A stretch of 64,000 bases of DNA from Nonomuraea thailandensis. Lineage in GTDB: Bacteria; Actinomycetota; Actinomycetes; Streptosporangiales; Streptosporangiaceae. The translations under genes and the position numbers were made by a program. Shown piece after piece: positions 30,461 through 38,459 of this stretch. The first letter of the stretch is position 1. The number at the start of each line of letters is the position of its first letter. The stretch spans positions 7,833,501 to 7,897,500 of the forward strand of contig NZ_JAMZEB010000002.1 of the NCBI RefSeq assembly GCF_024172165.1. Direction: 5' to 3'. A model generated the notes under the pieces. It had not been told where the DNA came from and searched no databases. It saw only the letters and a list, made by a program, of their open reading frames with translations.

Positions 30461-31878
30461 TCGACATAGACCAGCTGCGCAAGCTCTTCCTCTTCGAGCG
30501 GTTGTCCGACGAGCAGCTCACCAAGCTCGCGACGAGCGGTGCGGTGCAGACCTACGCGCAGGACGAGGACATCGTCCGGCAGGGCGAGCCCGCCGAGTGC
30601 TTCGCGGTGCTGCTGGAGGGCGAGATCCAGATGATCAGCGAGACGGTCAGCGCGGGCACCGTCGCGATGCCCCGCACCTCGCAGCCCGGCGTCTACGGCG
30701 GCGCCACCTCGGCCTACCTCGGCGACCGGGCACCGCAGACCTACCAGCACACGCTGCGCGCCACCGCGCCGTCGCGGATGTTCATGCTGCCGGCCAAGAA
30801 GTTCGCCTACATCGTGGCCGAGTGGTTCCCGATGGCGATGCACCTGCTCGACGGGCTGCTGTCCGGCGGGCGCATGCAGCGCGAGATCATCGACCGGCGG
30901 CAGCGGCTGACCGCGCTCGGCACGATCACGGCCGGGCTCACGCACGAGCTGAACAACCCGGCGGCGGCGGCCGTGCGGGCGGTGAGCGAGCTGCGCTCGC
31001 TGATCAAGACCTCGCGCTTCCAGCTCGCCCAGCTCGCCGAGGACGGCATCCCGCCCGACAAGCTGCGCGCGCTCATCGAGGCGCAGGAGGCGTGCACGAG
31101 CAACCTGGGCCAGCCGGACCAGCGCTCGCCGCTGGAGATCTCCGACGCCGAGGACGAGCTGGGCGAGGCGCTGGAGGAGGTGGGCGTCGAGGACGCGTGG
31201 GAGCTGGCCCCGGCGCTGGTCAACGCCGGTTTCACCAGCGCGTACCTGCAGAAGATCCGCACCAAGGTGGGCGCCGAGCACACGCCGAAGGCGCTGCACT
31301 GGCTGGCCGAGGCCATCGAGATCTCGCAGATGCTCAACGAGGTGACCGAGGCGACCGAGCGCATCACGACGCTGATCCGCTCGGCCAAGCAGTACTCCCA
31401 GATGGACCGGGCGCCGTTCCAGCAGGTGAACGTGCACGAGCTGCTCGACAGCACGGTGGCGATCTTCCGCGGCAAGATCCCGCCGGGCATCAGCGTGGTC
31501 ACCGACTACGACCGCACGCTGCCCGACCTCCCCTGCTACGCGGGCGAGCTCAACCAGGTCTGGACGAACCTCATCCACAACGCGCTCGACGCGATGGGGC
31601 AGGAGGGCACGCTGACCATCCGCACCGCGTACGACGAGGACGAGGCGATCGTCGAGATCGGCGACACCGGCCCCGGCGTGCCCGAGGCGATCAAGGACCG
31701 CATCTTCGAGCCGTTCTTCACCACCAAGAGCGTCGGCGAGGGCACGGGCCTGGGCCTGGACATCTCCTACCGGATCGTGGCAGGCCGGCACGGCGGCGAG
31801 ATCAAGGTGCGCTCGGTGCCGGGCGAGACCTGGTTCGAGGTACGGCTGCCGCTCAGGGAGCCCGCGGCCACCGCCTGA
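30457..31878 (+). CDS. Histidine kinase with N-terminal cyclic-nucleotide-binding-like domain
   Basis: The 473-residue soluble kinase has a Crp-like cNMP-binding domain (about 8-130; FLFERLSDEQLTKLATSGAV, VRQGEPAECFAVLLEGEI), the H-box GLTHELNNP with His163, an N box (NLIHNALDAMG), G1 (GDTGPGVP) and G2 (GTGLGLDIS). There are no membrane helices. It is translationally coupled to the receiver-reductase gene, whose Asp62 it should phosphorylate. The cNMP-like domain could sense a nucleotide or redox state. The pair forms a cytoplasmic redox-type two-component system. Confidence 0.9.
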   Translation: MIDIDQLRKLFLFERLSDEQLTKLATSGAVQTYAQDEDIVRQGEPAECFAVLLEGEIQMISETVSAGTVAMPRTSQPGVYGGATSAYLGDRAPQTYQHTLRATAPSRMFMLPAKKFAYIVAEWFPMAMHLLDGLLSGGRMQREIIDRRQRLTALGTITAGLTHELNNPAAAAVRAVSELRSLIKTSRFQLAQLAEDGIPPDKLRALIEAQEACTSNLGQPDQRSPLEISDAEDELGEALEEVGVEDAWELAPALVNAGFTSAYLQKIRTKVGAEHTPKALHWLAEAIEISQMLNEVTEATERITTLIRSAKQYSQMDRAPFQQVNVHELLDSTVAIFRGKIPPGISVVTDYDRTLPDLPCYAGELNQVWTNLIHNALDAMGQEGTLTIRTAYDEDEAIVEIGDTGPGVPEAIKDRIFEPFFTTKSVGEGTGLGLDISYRIVAGRHGGEIKVRSVPGETWFEVRLPLREPAATA

Positions 31879-31945
31879 GCGCGCGGGGCGCCTGCCGGCC
31901 CCGTGTGACGGGTGAGCGGCCCGGTGGGTGAGAGCGCTCTCACCC

Positions 31946-32971
31946 TCAGCCGAAGACGTGGTCGCGCGCCAGGTCGAGGGCCGTCAGGACGGCGCCCTGC
32001 AGCACCGCGTTGCCCTCCACCGTGCTGGCGCGCACCTCGGTCGGGGCCGGCGACAGCTCGTGCAGGCGGGCGGCCACCTCGGCGGCCAGCTCGTCGCCGC
32101 CCGCCTGCCCGGCCTCTCCGCCCAGCACCACCAGGCCGGGATCCAGCAGCGTGACGAACGCGAAGACCCCCTGGGCGATCCGGTCGGCGAACCGGGCGCG
32201 GTCGAGGCCCCGCGCCACGCTCTCGGTCACCAGGTTGCAGAACGCGGTGCCGTCCACCTGGAGGAACCCGACCTCGCCGGCGCCGCCTGACGCCCCGCGG
32301 CGCAGCCGGCCGCCGAGCACGACGGCCGCCCCCACGCCGTCGCCCACCCACATCAGCACGAAGTCCTCGGCCCCCTGAGCGGCGCCGGTGCGCAGCTCGG
32401 CGATGGCGGCCAGGTTCACCTCGTTCTCCAGGACCAGCGGCAGGCCGAGCCGCTCGCGCCAGGCCGTCACCAGCCCGGCCCGCCAACCAGGCACGTCGTT
32501 GGCCGTCACCAGCTCGCCGTCGCGCGGCGCCACCAGCCCGGGCGCGCCGACCACGACGTTGTCGATCACCCGGTCGCCGGCGGCCTCGGCCAGCGTGCCG
32601 GCGACGAGGTCCACCAGGTCGCCGGTGACCGCCCGGCTCGTCCTGGCCACCACCCGCCCGGTGATGTCGGCGATCGCCACGGAGATCGTCTCCCGGCGCA
32701 GGTCCACCCCCGCCACGTGGGCACGACCCGCCACCAGCCCGTACACGCGCGCGTTCGGCCCCCGCCTGGTCTCGCCCGACTCGCCCGTGATCTCGATCAG
32801 CCCGCCCTGCGTGAGGCGCTCGATCAGGTCGGAGACGGTGGGCCTGGACAGCCCGGTCAGCTCGCGGAGCTGGGGGGCGGTGAGCGGGCCGCGTTCGAGC
32901 AGCAGGTCGAGGGCCAGGCGGTCGTTGATGGCGCGGGCCATGGCAGGGGTCGCGGTCTTCACGGTTCCCAT
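31946..32971 (-). CDS. ROK-family transcriptional repressor
   Basis: From the ATG at 32971 the product has 341 residues: an N-terminal winged helix (LTAPQLRELTGLSRPTVSDL) and a ROK sugar-kinase-like domain with VDLRRETISVAIADITGRVV and ENEVNLAAIAELRTG. The ROK zinc motif CxCGxxGC is not present: the region reads DGTAFCNLVTESVARG. It diverges from an MFS gene, with two direct repeats between them that are likely its operators. Substrate is probably a sugar or sugar-like compound. Confidence 0.87.
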   Translation of the reverse strand: MGTVKTATPAMARAINDRLALDLLLERGPLTAPQLRELTGLSRPTVSDLIERLTQGGLIEITGESGETRRGPNARVYGLVAGRAHVAGVDLRRETISVAIADITGRVVARTSRAVTGDLVDLVAGTLAEAAGDRVIDNVVVGAPGLVAPRDGELVTANDVPGWRAGLVTAWRERLGLPLVLENEVNLAAIAELRTGAAQGAEDFVLMWVGDGVGAAVVLGGRLRRGASGGAGEVGFLQVDGTAFCNLVTESVARGLDRARFADRIAQGVFAFVTLLDPGLVVLGGEAGQAGGDELAAEVAARLHELSPAPTEVRASTVEGNAVLQGAVLTALDLARDHVFG

Positions 32972-32977
32972 AATAAG

Positions 32978-33025
32978 CAGGGAGCCTGCCTGAAAGCTCT
33001 TTTCATCAGGAAGCCTGCCTGATAG
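32978..33025. promoter_or_regulatory. Paired direct-repeat operators between ROK repressor and MFS genes
   Basis: CAGGGAGCCTGCCTGAAAG (32978-32996) and CAGGAAGCCTGCCTGATAG (33007-33025) match at 17 of 19 positions and start 29 bp apart, about three helical turns. Each also contains CAGG...CCTG symmetry. They cover the region from 7 bp before the ROK start to 11 bp before the MFS start. Confidence 0.72.
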
Positions 33026-33036
33026 TTTCTTCACAC

Positions 33037-34224
33037 ATGAGCCATCATCGTGCGATCGCCACCGTTTTCGCCGTGCACGGCGCCATTGCCGGGACCTTGT
33101 CCACGCGCATCCCCTGGATCCAGGATCATCTGGCCCTCGACCCCGGCACCCTCGGCCTGGCGTTGCTCTGCCCGCCGATCGGCGCCTTCATCGGCATGCC
33201 CATGGCCGGGCGCGTGGCGTACCGCTTCGGCAGCCGGGCCGCCACCCGCGTCCTGCTGGCGATGTGGTGCGTGACCCTGACCCTGCCCGCGCTCGCGCCG
33301 TCGCCCGTCTGGTTGTTCGCCGTGTTCTTCGTGTCGGGGGTGGGCGCGGGGATGTCCGACATCACGATGAACGCCCACGCCGTCGTCCTCGAACGGCGGC
33401 TCGGCCGCTCGATCATGTCCGGGCTGCACGGCATGTGGGCCGTGGGCAGCCTGGCGGCCGGCGGGGTGGGCACCCTGGCCGCGCAGGCCGGCGTCGACGC
33501 CCGGATCCACCTCGGTGTGGCCGCCGCCGTCCTGCTCGTCGTGCACGGGCTGGCCGGGCGCGGCCTGCTCCGGGACGGCGAGGCCGGCGGTGCCGCCCCG
33601 GACGCCCCCGCGCCCCGGCGCTTCGCGCTGCCCTCGCGGGCGATCCTGCCGCTCGGCCTGGTCGGCTTCTGCGCCGTGTTCGCCGAAGGCGCCAGCGCGA
33701 ACTGGGCCGCCGTCTACCTCACGCACGTCACCGACGCCGGTCCCGGCGTGGCCGCCGCCGGTTACACCGTCCTCATGCTGTGCATGGCGGGCACCCGCCT
33801 GATGGGCGACCGGGTCATCCGGCTGCTCGGCCCCGTGACGACCGTCAGGGCGGGCGGGATCGTGGCGGCGCTCGGCGGCGTCGCCGTGGTGACGGCCCGC
33901 ACGCCCGCGCTCGGCATGGCCGGGTTCGCCCTGATCGGGCTGGGAGTGGCCGTGGTCATGCCGCTGGTGCTGGCGGCCGCCGGCAACGCGGTGACCAACG
34001 CGAGCGAGGGAGTGACGGGGGTGGCCACGATCACGTACATGTCGGGCATGATCGCCCCGCCGGTCACCGGCTGGCTGGCCGGCACGCTGTCCTATCCGGC
34101 CGCGTTCACGGTGATCACGGGTGTGGTGGTGGCGATGACGCTGCTCGCCCGGGTCGTACGGCCCTCGGGTGGCACGCCCCGGCAGCTCTCCGCCGGGGGC
34201 ACGCTCGTGGGGACGCGGGACTGA
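33037..34224 (+). CDS. MFS transporter
   Basis: The 395-residue protein has about twelve hydrophobic helices and MFS features such as AVHGAIAGTLSTRIPWIQDH, FFVSGVGAGMSDITMNAHAV and a central hydrophilic loop (about 180-200). It resembles YbjJ/FucP-like transporters with a repeated six-helix unit. Start ATG 33037 lies 8 nt after TAGTTT with no ribosome site. It is divergent from the ROK repressor, so it is probably induced by the compound it moves. Cargo and direction are unknown. Confidence 0.85.
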   Translation: MSHHRAIATVFAVHGAIAGTLSTRIPWIQDHLALDPGTLGLALLCPPIGAFIGMPMAGRVAYRFGSRAATRVLLAMWCVTLTLPALAPSPVWLFAVFFVSGVGAGMSDITMNAHAVVLERRLGRSIMSGLHGMWAVGSLAAGGVGTLAAQAGVDARIHLGVAAAVLLVVHGLAGRGLLRDGEAGGAAPDAPAPRRFALPSRAILPLGLVGFCAVFAEGASANWAAVYLTHVTDAGPGVAAAGYTVLMLCMAGTRLMGDRVIRLLGPVTTVRAGGIVAALGGVAVVTARTPALGMAGFALIGLGVAVVMPLVLAAAGNAVTNASEGVTGVATITYMSGMIAPPVTGWLAGTLSYPAAFTVITGVVVAMTLLARVVRPSGGTPRQLSAGGTLVGTRD

Positions 34225-34228
34225 GCCC

Positions 34229-34759
34229 CTACCGGACGTGCGCGGCGACGGCCCGCGCGGCCTCCAGGGGCTCCTGGTCCGTGGTGTCCACCTCCACGTC
34301 GTAACGCACGCCCTGGTGGACCACCTCGGCCTGCAGCTCGGCCATCCCCTGCGGCCGGTCCTGCCGGGCCAGCTCGCGCCGGGCGGCGACCGCGACGTCG
34401 CACCTGACGCCGACCCACAGGACGTCCAGGCCGGTCAGCGCCTTGTCCCACTCCTGCTGGGACGACGGCCCGCCGAGGAAGACGTCGTCGACGATGACCG
34501 GCGCGCCCGCGCGGGCCATCGCGGCGATCCCCTCCCGCCACGCGTGTTGCAGCCTACGGAAGCCGGGCCCGACGTTCACCTCGCCGTCGGAGCCGATCTC
34601 GATGCCCGAGCCCGAGGTCTGCATGGCGGCGGGCATCGCGTCCACCAGGTCGTCGATGGAGATGCTGAGCCACGGCTCCGGCAGGACGACCTGCAGGCTT
34701 CTGGCCATCGCCGACTTGCCGGCGCTGGAACCGCCGTTCAGCACGATCACTTGGGTCAC
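34229..34759 (-). CDS. Chloramphenicol phosphotransferase-like P-loop kinase
   Basis: From the GTG at 34759 the product has 176 residues: P-loop LNGGSSAGKSA (about 6-16), the ISIDDLVDAMP segment, VIVDDVFLG and the WVGVRCDVAVAARRE lid. This is the chloramphenicol 3-O-phosphotransferase (CPT) family, many members of which have unknown substrates. TACCGT lies 6 nt before the GTG, suggesting a leaderless message. In-frame sequence to 34801 is not CPT-like. It converges on the MFS gene with a 4-bp gap. Confidence 0.82.
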   Translation of the reverse strand: MTQVIVLNGGSSAGKSAMARSLQVVLPEPWLSISIDDLVDAMPAAMQTSGSGIEIGSDGEVNVGPGFRRLQHAWREGIAAMARAGAPVIVDDVFLGGPSSQQEWDKALTGLDVLWVGVRCDVAVAARRELARQDRPQGMAELQAEVVHQGVRYDVEVDTTDQEPLEAARAVAAHVR

Positions 34760-34817
34760 AGCGCCACGGTAAGGGCTGCGCCGGGTGATGCGAAACCGCA
34801 TTTCGGCTGATACGCTC

Positions 34818-34833
34818 CCAAGCGAGCGCTTGG
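34818..34833. promoter_or_regulatory. Operator site B of the shared regulon (LLM/AMP-ligase operon)
   Basis: CCAAGCGAGCGCTTGG has perfect 7-bp arms around AG and differs at 2 of 16 positions from site A read toward the thiolase. It lies 23 bp before the LLM oxidoreductase ATG at 34857. Confidence 0.75.
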
Positions 34834-34856
34834 TTTACCTGCTGAGGGGTTGCCGT

Positions 34857-35927
34857 ATGAAGTTCTCGACCTTCCATCTCTTCCACCGGTTCGACGGGCA
34901 GAGCTTCAAGGAGGTCTACGACTACCACCTGGAGCTCATCGAGCTGGCCGAGGAGCTGGGGTTCGACGGGGTGCGGCTGGCCGAGCACCACTTCAGGGAC
35001 TACGGGGTCGTACCCAACCTGTTCACCATGCTGGCCCACGCCGCCGCCAGGACCTCCAGGATCAGGCTCGGCACCGGCATCGTCGTGCTGCCGCTGCACA
35101 ACCCCGTCCACGTCGCCGAGGAGGCCGCGCAGGTCGACGTGCTCTCGGGCGGGCGCCTGGAGCTGGGGATCGGGCGGGGGTACCAGAGCTTCGAGTTCGA
35201 GGGGTTCGGGATCGACCTGGCCGAGGCGCGCGACCGGTTCAACGAGGCGCTGGAGGTGATCGTCGGGCTCTGGACGCAGGAGGTCTACCAGCACGAGGGG
35301 AAGTTCTACCGGACCGGCGCCGAGGTGTCGCTCGTGCCCAGGCCGCTGCAGAGCCCGCACCCGCCGCTGCACGTGGCGGCCGTCTCGCCCGAGACCGTGA
35401 CCATGTACGCCGAGCGCGGCCTGCCCATCCTGGCCGATCCGGCGGCGCCGTTCAGGAAGGTCGTGCAGGCGGCCGAGACGTGGCGGGAGACGGCCGCGCG
35501 GGCCGGGCACACCGACCCCCAGGACCTGGTGGTGGCCCGCAGCGTGTACGTCGCCCCCACCCTGGAGCAGGCCCGCGCCGACCAGGAGCGGTTCGAGGCG
35601 TCGTTCGACCGCTCGCGCATCTTCAACGAGCGCAGCGCCCCCATCGACCCCAGGACCGGCAGGGCCGCCCAGGGCTTCGAGTACTACCAGGACCGATACC
35701 TCAAGGGCGGCGCGCTCTCCGCCGACTTCCGGTGGGAGCAGCTGGAGGTGATCGGGGACCCGGCGCGCGTGATCGAGCAGATCTCGCTGCTCAGGGACGC
35801 CGGGTTCGGCAACCTCCTGTGCGACTTCGGCAGCACCAGGCCGATGCCGCTGGAGGACATGAAGCGGGTCATGCGCTTCTTCGCCGCCGAAGTCATGCCG
35901 GCCTTTGGAGCTCCTGAAGGAGACTGA
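34857..35927 (+). CDS. LLM-class flavin/F420-dependent oxidoreductase
   Basis: From the ATG at 34857 (GAGGGG upstream) the product has 356 residues with the bacterial luciferase-like TIM barrel: MKFSTFHLFHRFDGQSFKEV, GFDGVRLAEHHFRDYGVVPN, the RIRLGTGIVVLPLHNPVHVA strand, and GGRLELGIGRGYQ. Such enzymes oxidise or reduce organic substrates with FMN or F420. It is the first gene after operator B and is followed 2 bp later by a CoA-ligase-like gene, which points to catabolism of an acyl-CoA linked compound. Confidence 0.88.
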   Translation: MKFSTFHLFHRFDGQSFKEVYDYHLELIELAEELGFDGVRLAEHHFRDYGVVPNLFTMLAHAAARTSRIRLGTGIVVLPLHNPVHVAEEAAQVDVLSGGRLELGIGRGYQSFEFEGFGIDLAEARDRFNEALEVIVGLWTQEVYQHEGKFYRTGAEVSLVPRPLQSPHPPLHVAAVSPETVTMYAERGLPILADPAAPFRKVVQAAETWRETAARAGHTDPQDLVVARSVYVAPTLEQARADQERFEASFDRSRIFNERSAPIDPRTGRAAQGFEYYQDRYLKGGALSADFRWEQLEVIGDPARVIEQISLLRDAGFGNLLCDFGSTRPMPLEDMKRVMRFFAAEVMPAFGAPEGD

Positions 35928-35929
35928 AG

Positions 35930-37414
35930 ATGATCCACAGCCTGTCCCTGTCAGACGTGCTCGCCGACCACGCCCGCAGCCGCCCCGAGGTGACGGCGGT
36001 GGTGGACGGCGAGCTGCGGCTCACCTACCCCGAGCTGGACGAGCGGGTGACCCGGCTGGCCGCGGCGCTGGAGCGGCTGGGGGTGTCCGCCGGCGACCGG
36101 GTGCTGTGGCTGGGGCAGAACGCGTACGCGGTGCTGGAGCTGCTGCTCGCCTGCTCCAGGCTGGGCGCGATCTGCTGCCCGGCGAACTGGCGGCAGTCGG
36201 CGGACGAGCTGCGCTTCGTGCTCTCCGACCTCACCCCCGCGGCCGTCTTCTGGGAGCGCTCGGAGACCACCGAGCAGCTGCGGGAGGAGAGCTGGGTCCA
36301 GGCGGGCGAGGAGTACGAGCGCCTGATCGCCGAGGCGCCCGCGCGGGACTTCCCCCAGGTCGCCGACACCGAGCCCGTCCTCGCCCTCTACACCGCCGCC
36401 TTCGCGGGCCGCCCGAGCGCCGCCCTGCTCAGCAACGCCGCGCTCGTCGCGCACGCCACGTCGCTCCTGGTCGTACGGCAGATGGAGCCTGGCTTCACCT
36501 TCCTCAACAACGGGCCGCTCTTCCACGTCGGCACCATGATGTTCTGCCTGGCCACCCTGCAGATCGGCGGCACGAACGTGTTCACGCCCGCGTTCGACCC
36601 CGAGGAGGTGTGCCAGCTGGTCGACGCCGAGCGGGTGACGCAGGCGTTCCTGTTCGGGGGCATGATCGACGCGGTGGCCAAGGCGAACGCGGGCGGCAAG
36701 TACGACCTGTCGTCACTGCGGTTCGTCGCCCACTCCGCCGAGTGGGACGACATGATCACCGTGGACGACTCGCCCTGGTGCCGGTCCAGGATGGGCGGGT
36801 ACGGGCAGACCGAGGTGGGCGGCATGCTGACGTTCCTGGGGCTGGCGGAGGGCGGGGCGGGGTTCGCCGGGCGGCCGTCGCCGCTGGCGCAGGTGCGGAT
36901 CCTGGCTCCGGACGGCGGCGAGGTGCCGGTGGGCGAGACCGGGGAGATCTGCGCCCGCGGCAAGACCCTCTTTTCCGGATATTTCGCCCGACCCGACTTA
37001 AATGCGGAAAAGACGGCGTACGGCTGGCACCACACCGGCGACCTCGGCCGGCGCGAGCCCGACGGCACCATCACCTTCATCGGCCCCAAGCTCCGGATGA
37101 TCAAATCCGGGGCCGAGAACGTCTACCCGGCCGAGGTGGAGCGGGCGCTGAAGTCGCATCCCGCCGTCGCCGACGCCGCCGTCATCGGCGTCCCCGACCC
37201 CGACTGGCACCAGGCGGTCAAGGCCGTCGTGGCGCTGAAGCCCGGGGCCGAGGCCACCGCGGACGAGCTGGTGGAGCACGTCAGGGGGGTGCTGGCGGCG
37301 TACAAGCGGCCTCGGCACGTGACGTTCGTGGACGCCGTCCCCAAGCGCGGCTTCACCCCCGACTACGACGCCCTGGACGCCGCCCACGGCGGCGGCAACT
37401 ACCCGGGCACCTGA
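35930..37414 (+). CDS. ANL-superfamily acyl-CoA ligase-like protein with altered active-site motifs
   Basis: The 494-residue protein follows the adenylate-forming fold (GGYGQTEVGG as motif A5, WHHTGDLGR and FIGPKLRMIKSGAENVYPAE as A7/A8). Motif A3, normally TSGTTGxPK, reads TAAFAGRPSAALLSN, so the phosphate-binding Thr/Ser and Lys are lost. The C-terminal Lys motif reads VPKRGFTPDYDAL without the usual GK. It may be a weak or specialised ligase. Leu at 36998-37000 is a TTA codon. It lies 2 bp after the LLM gene. Confidence 0.85.
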   Translation: MIHSLSLSDVLADHARSRPEVTAVVDGELRLTYPELDERVTRLAAALERLGVSAGDRVLWLGQNAYAVLELLLACSRLGAICCPANWRQSADELRFVLSDLTPAAVFWERSETTEQLREESWVQAGEEYERLIAEAPARDFPQVADTEPVLALYTAAFAGRPSAALLSNAALVAHATSLLVVRQMEPGFTFLNNGPLFHVGTMMFCLATLQIGGTNVFTPAFDPEEVCQLVDAERVTQAFLFGGMIDAVAKANAGGKYDLSSLRFVAHSAEWDDMITVDDSPWCRSRMGGYGQTEVGGMLTFLGLAEGGAGFAGRPSPLAQVRILAPDGGEVPVGETGEICARGKTLFSGYFARPDLNAEKTAYGWHHTGDLGRREPDGTITFIGPKLRMIKSGAENVYPAEVERALKSHPAVADAAVIGVPDPDWHQAVKAVVALKPGAEATADELVEHVRGVLAAYKRPRHVTFVDAVPKRGFTPDYDALDAAHGGGNYPGT

Positions 37415-37767
37415 CCACCCACCGGCCGCACGGCCCGCCGGGCCACGCAAGCACGATCCGAACGAAGCGCACGCGAACCGGGCACTCGGGCGCGGGCACT
37501 CGGGCGCGGGCACTCGGGCGCGGACGGGCGCTCTGGTCGGACGGGCGCTCGGGTGCGGACGGGCGCTCTGGTCGGACGGGCGCTCGGGTGCGGGCGCTCA
37601 CGGGCGGAACGCACCTGAGCGGAGCGCTGACGCGTGCAGCGCCACCCGCGAAGTCCCGCGAGCGGCGGGCGGCGCGGCAGGAGTGGCCGGAGCGGCGCGG
37701 GCGACGCGGGCCACACGCAGCGGGCCACGCGACGCGGGCGGAGCGGCGCGCGACACGGGCGGAGCGG
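37415..37767. other. 353-bp gap with tandem repeats
   Basis: No gene is seen between the convergent AMP-ligase-like and TetR genes. The gap holds tandem repeats at 37480-37591 and further degenerate GCGGGC/GCGGAGCGG strings up to about 37770. Such blocks may reduce read-through between convergent genes. Confidence 0.6.
37480..37591. repeat. Tandem repeats: 14-bp x3 then 35-bp x2
   Basis: GGGCACTCGGGCGC occurs three times head to tail from 37480 to 37521. It is followed by two copies of a 35-bp unit (37522-37556, 37557-37591), each made of two GGACGGGCGCTC-starting halves. The copies abut without unique spacers, so this is slippage-type repetition, not a CRISPR array. Confidence 0.85.
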
Positions 37768-38361
37768 CTACGGGCGGGGTAGGGGGAGGCCTGCTTCGAG
37801 GTGGGCGAGGGCGTCGTCGAGGAGGGCCGGGGCGTCGAGGTCGCGGTCCTTCACCCAGTCGGCCCAGATCCCGACCAGGACGCCCATGATCGCCCCGGTG
37901 ACGTTGCGGATCCCCGGGTCGTCCGCCGGGCGGCCCTCCCGGGCCGCGAGGCGCTGCCGAAGGGTCGAGGCCACGCCGGTCACGTTGTCGATGCTCGCCG
38001 CCCACAGCTCGGGCACCGTGAGCATGAGCACCTCCCGCTCCAGGCTGTCGGCGCGCTCCTCCGGCGTCTGCGCCTCGATCATGGCCCGCATGGCCATGCG
38101 CACGGCCCGCACGGGCGGCACGTCGGGCGGCACCTGGTCGAGCGCCTCCACGAACGGCGGGAACTGGTCGACGATCACCAGGTCCTCCTTGGTGGCGAAG
38201 TAGCGGAAGACGGTGCTGGGCGCCACCTCCGCCGCCTCCGCCACCTGCTCGACCGTCGTGGCCGCGTACCCCTGCTCTCGGAACAGCCGCAGCGCCTCCT
38301 TCTGGATCAGCGCCCTCGTCTTGGCCTTCTTCCGCTCGCGCAGGCCCGGTCGATCACTCAT
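37768..38361 (-). CDS. TetR-family regulator next to P450
   Basis: From the ATG at 38361 (GGAG upstream) the product has 197 residues with a TetR HTH (LREQGYAATTVEQVAEAAEV kind, APSTVFRYFATKEDLVIVDQ) and a helical ligand domain. In-frame residues up to 38430 are not TetR-like. It diverges from a cytochrome P450 gene, and a perfect inverted repeat between them (38436-38457) is its probable operator. The ligand is likely the P450 substrate. Confidence 0.87.
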   Translation of the reverse strand: MSDRPGLRERKKAKTRALIQKEALRLFREQGYAATTVEQVAEAAEVAPSTVFRYFATKEDLVIVDQFPPFVEALDQVPPDVPPVRAVRMAMRAMIEAQTPEERADSLEREVLMLTVPELWAASIDNVTGVASTLRQRLAAREGRPADDPGIRNVTGAIMGVLVGIWADWVKDRDLDAPALLDDALAHLEAGLPLPRP

Positions 38362-38435
38362 GTCTCCGCATTCTCGGGGGTACGGCGCCTCACGTCCACT
38401 TCCAGGAGTCTGCCACGAACAGCTATACAACTCTC

Positions 38436-38457
38436 TTTTGAGATTCTACTCTCAAAA
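38436..38457. promoter_or_regulatory. Perfect inverted-repeat operator, TetR/P450
   Basis: TTTTGAGA (38436-38443) and TCTCAAAA (38450-38457) are exact inverted repeats separated by 6 bp, ending 2 bp before the P450 ATG. TATACA (38424-38429) is a likely -10, so a bound repressor would cover the transcription start. Confidence 0.75.
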
Positions 38458-38459
38458 TT

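Noticed and set aside
37480..37591. CRISPR-like array
   Set aside because: Repeats are contiguous without unique spacers, and no cas genes are present.
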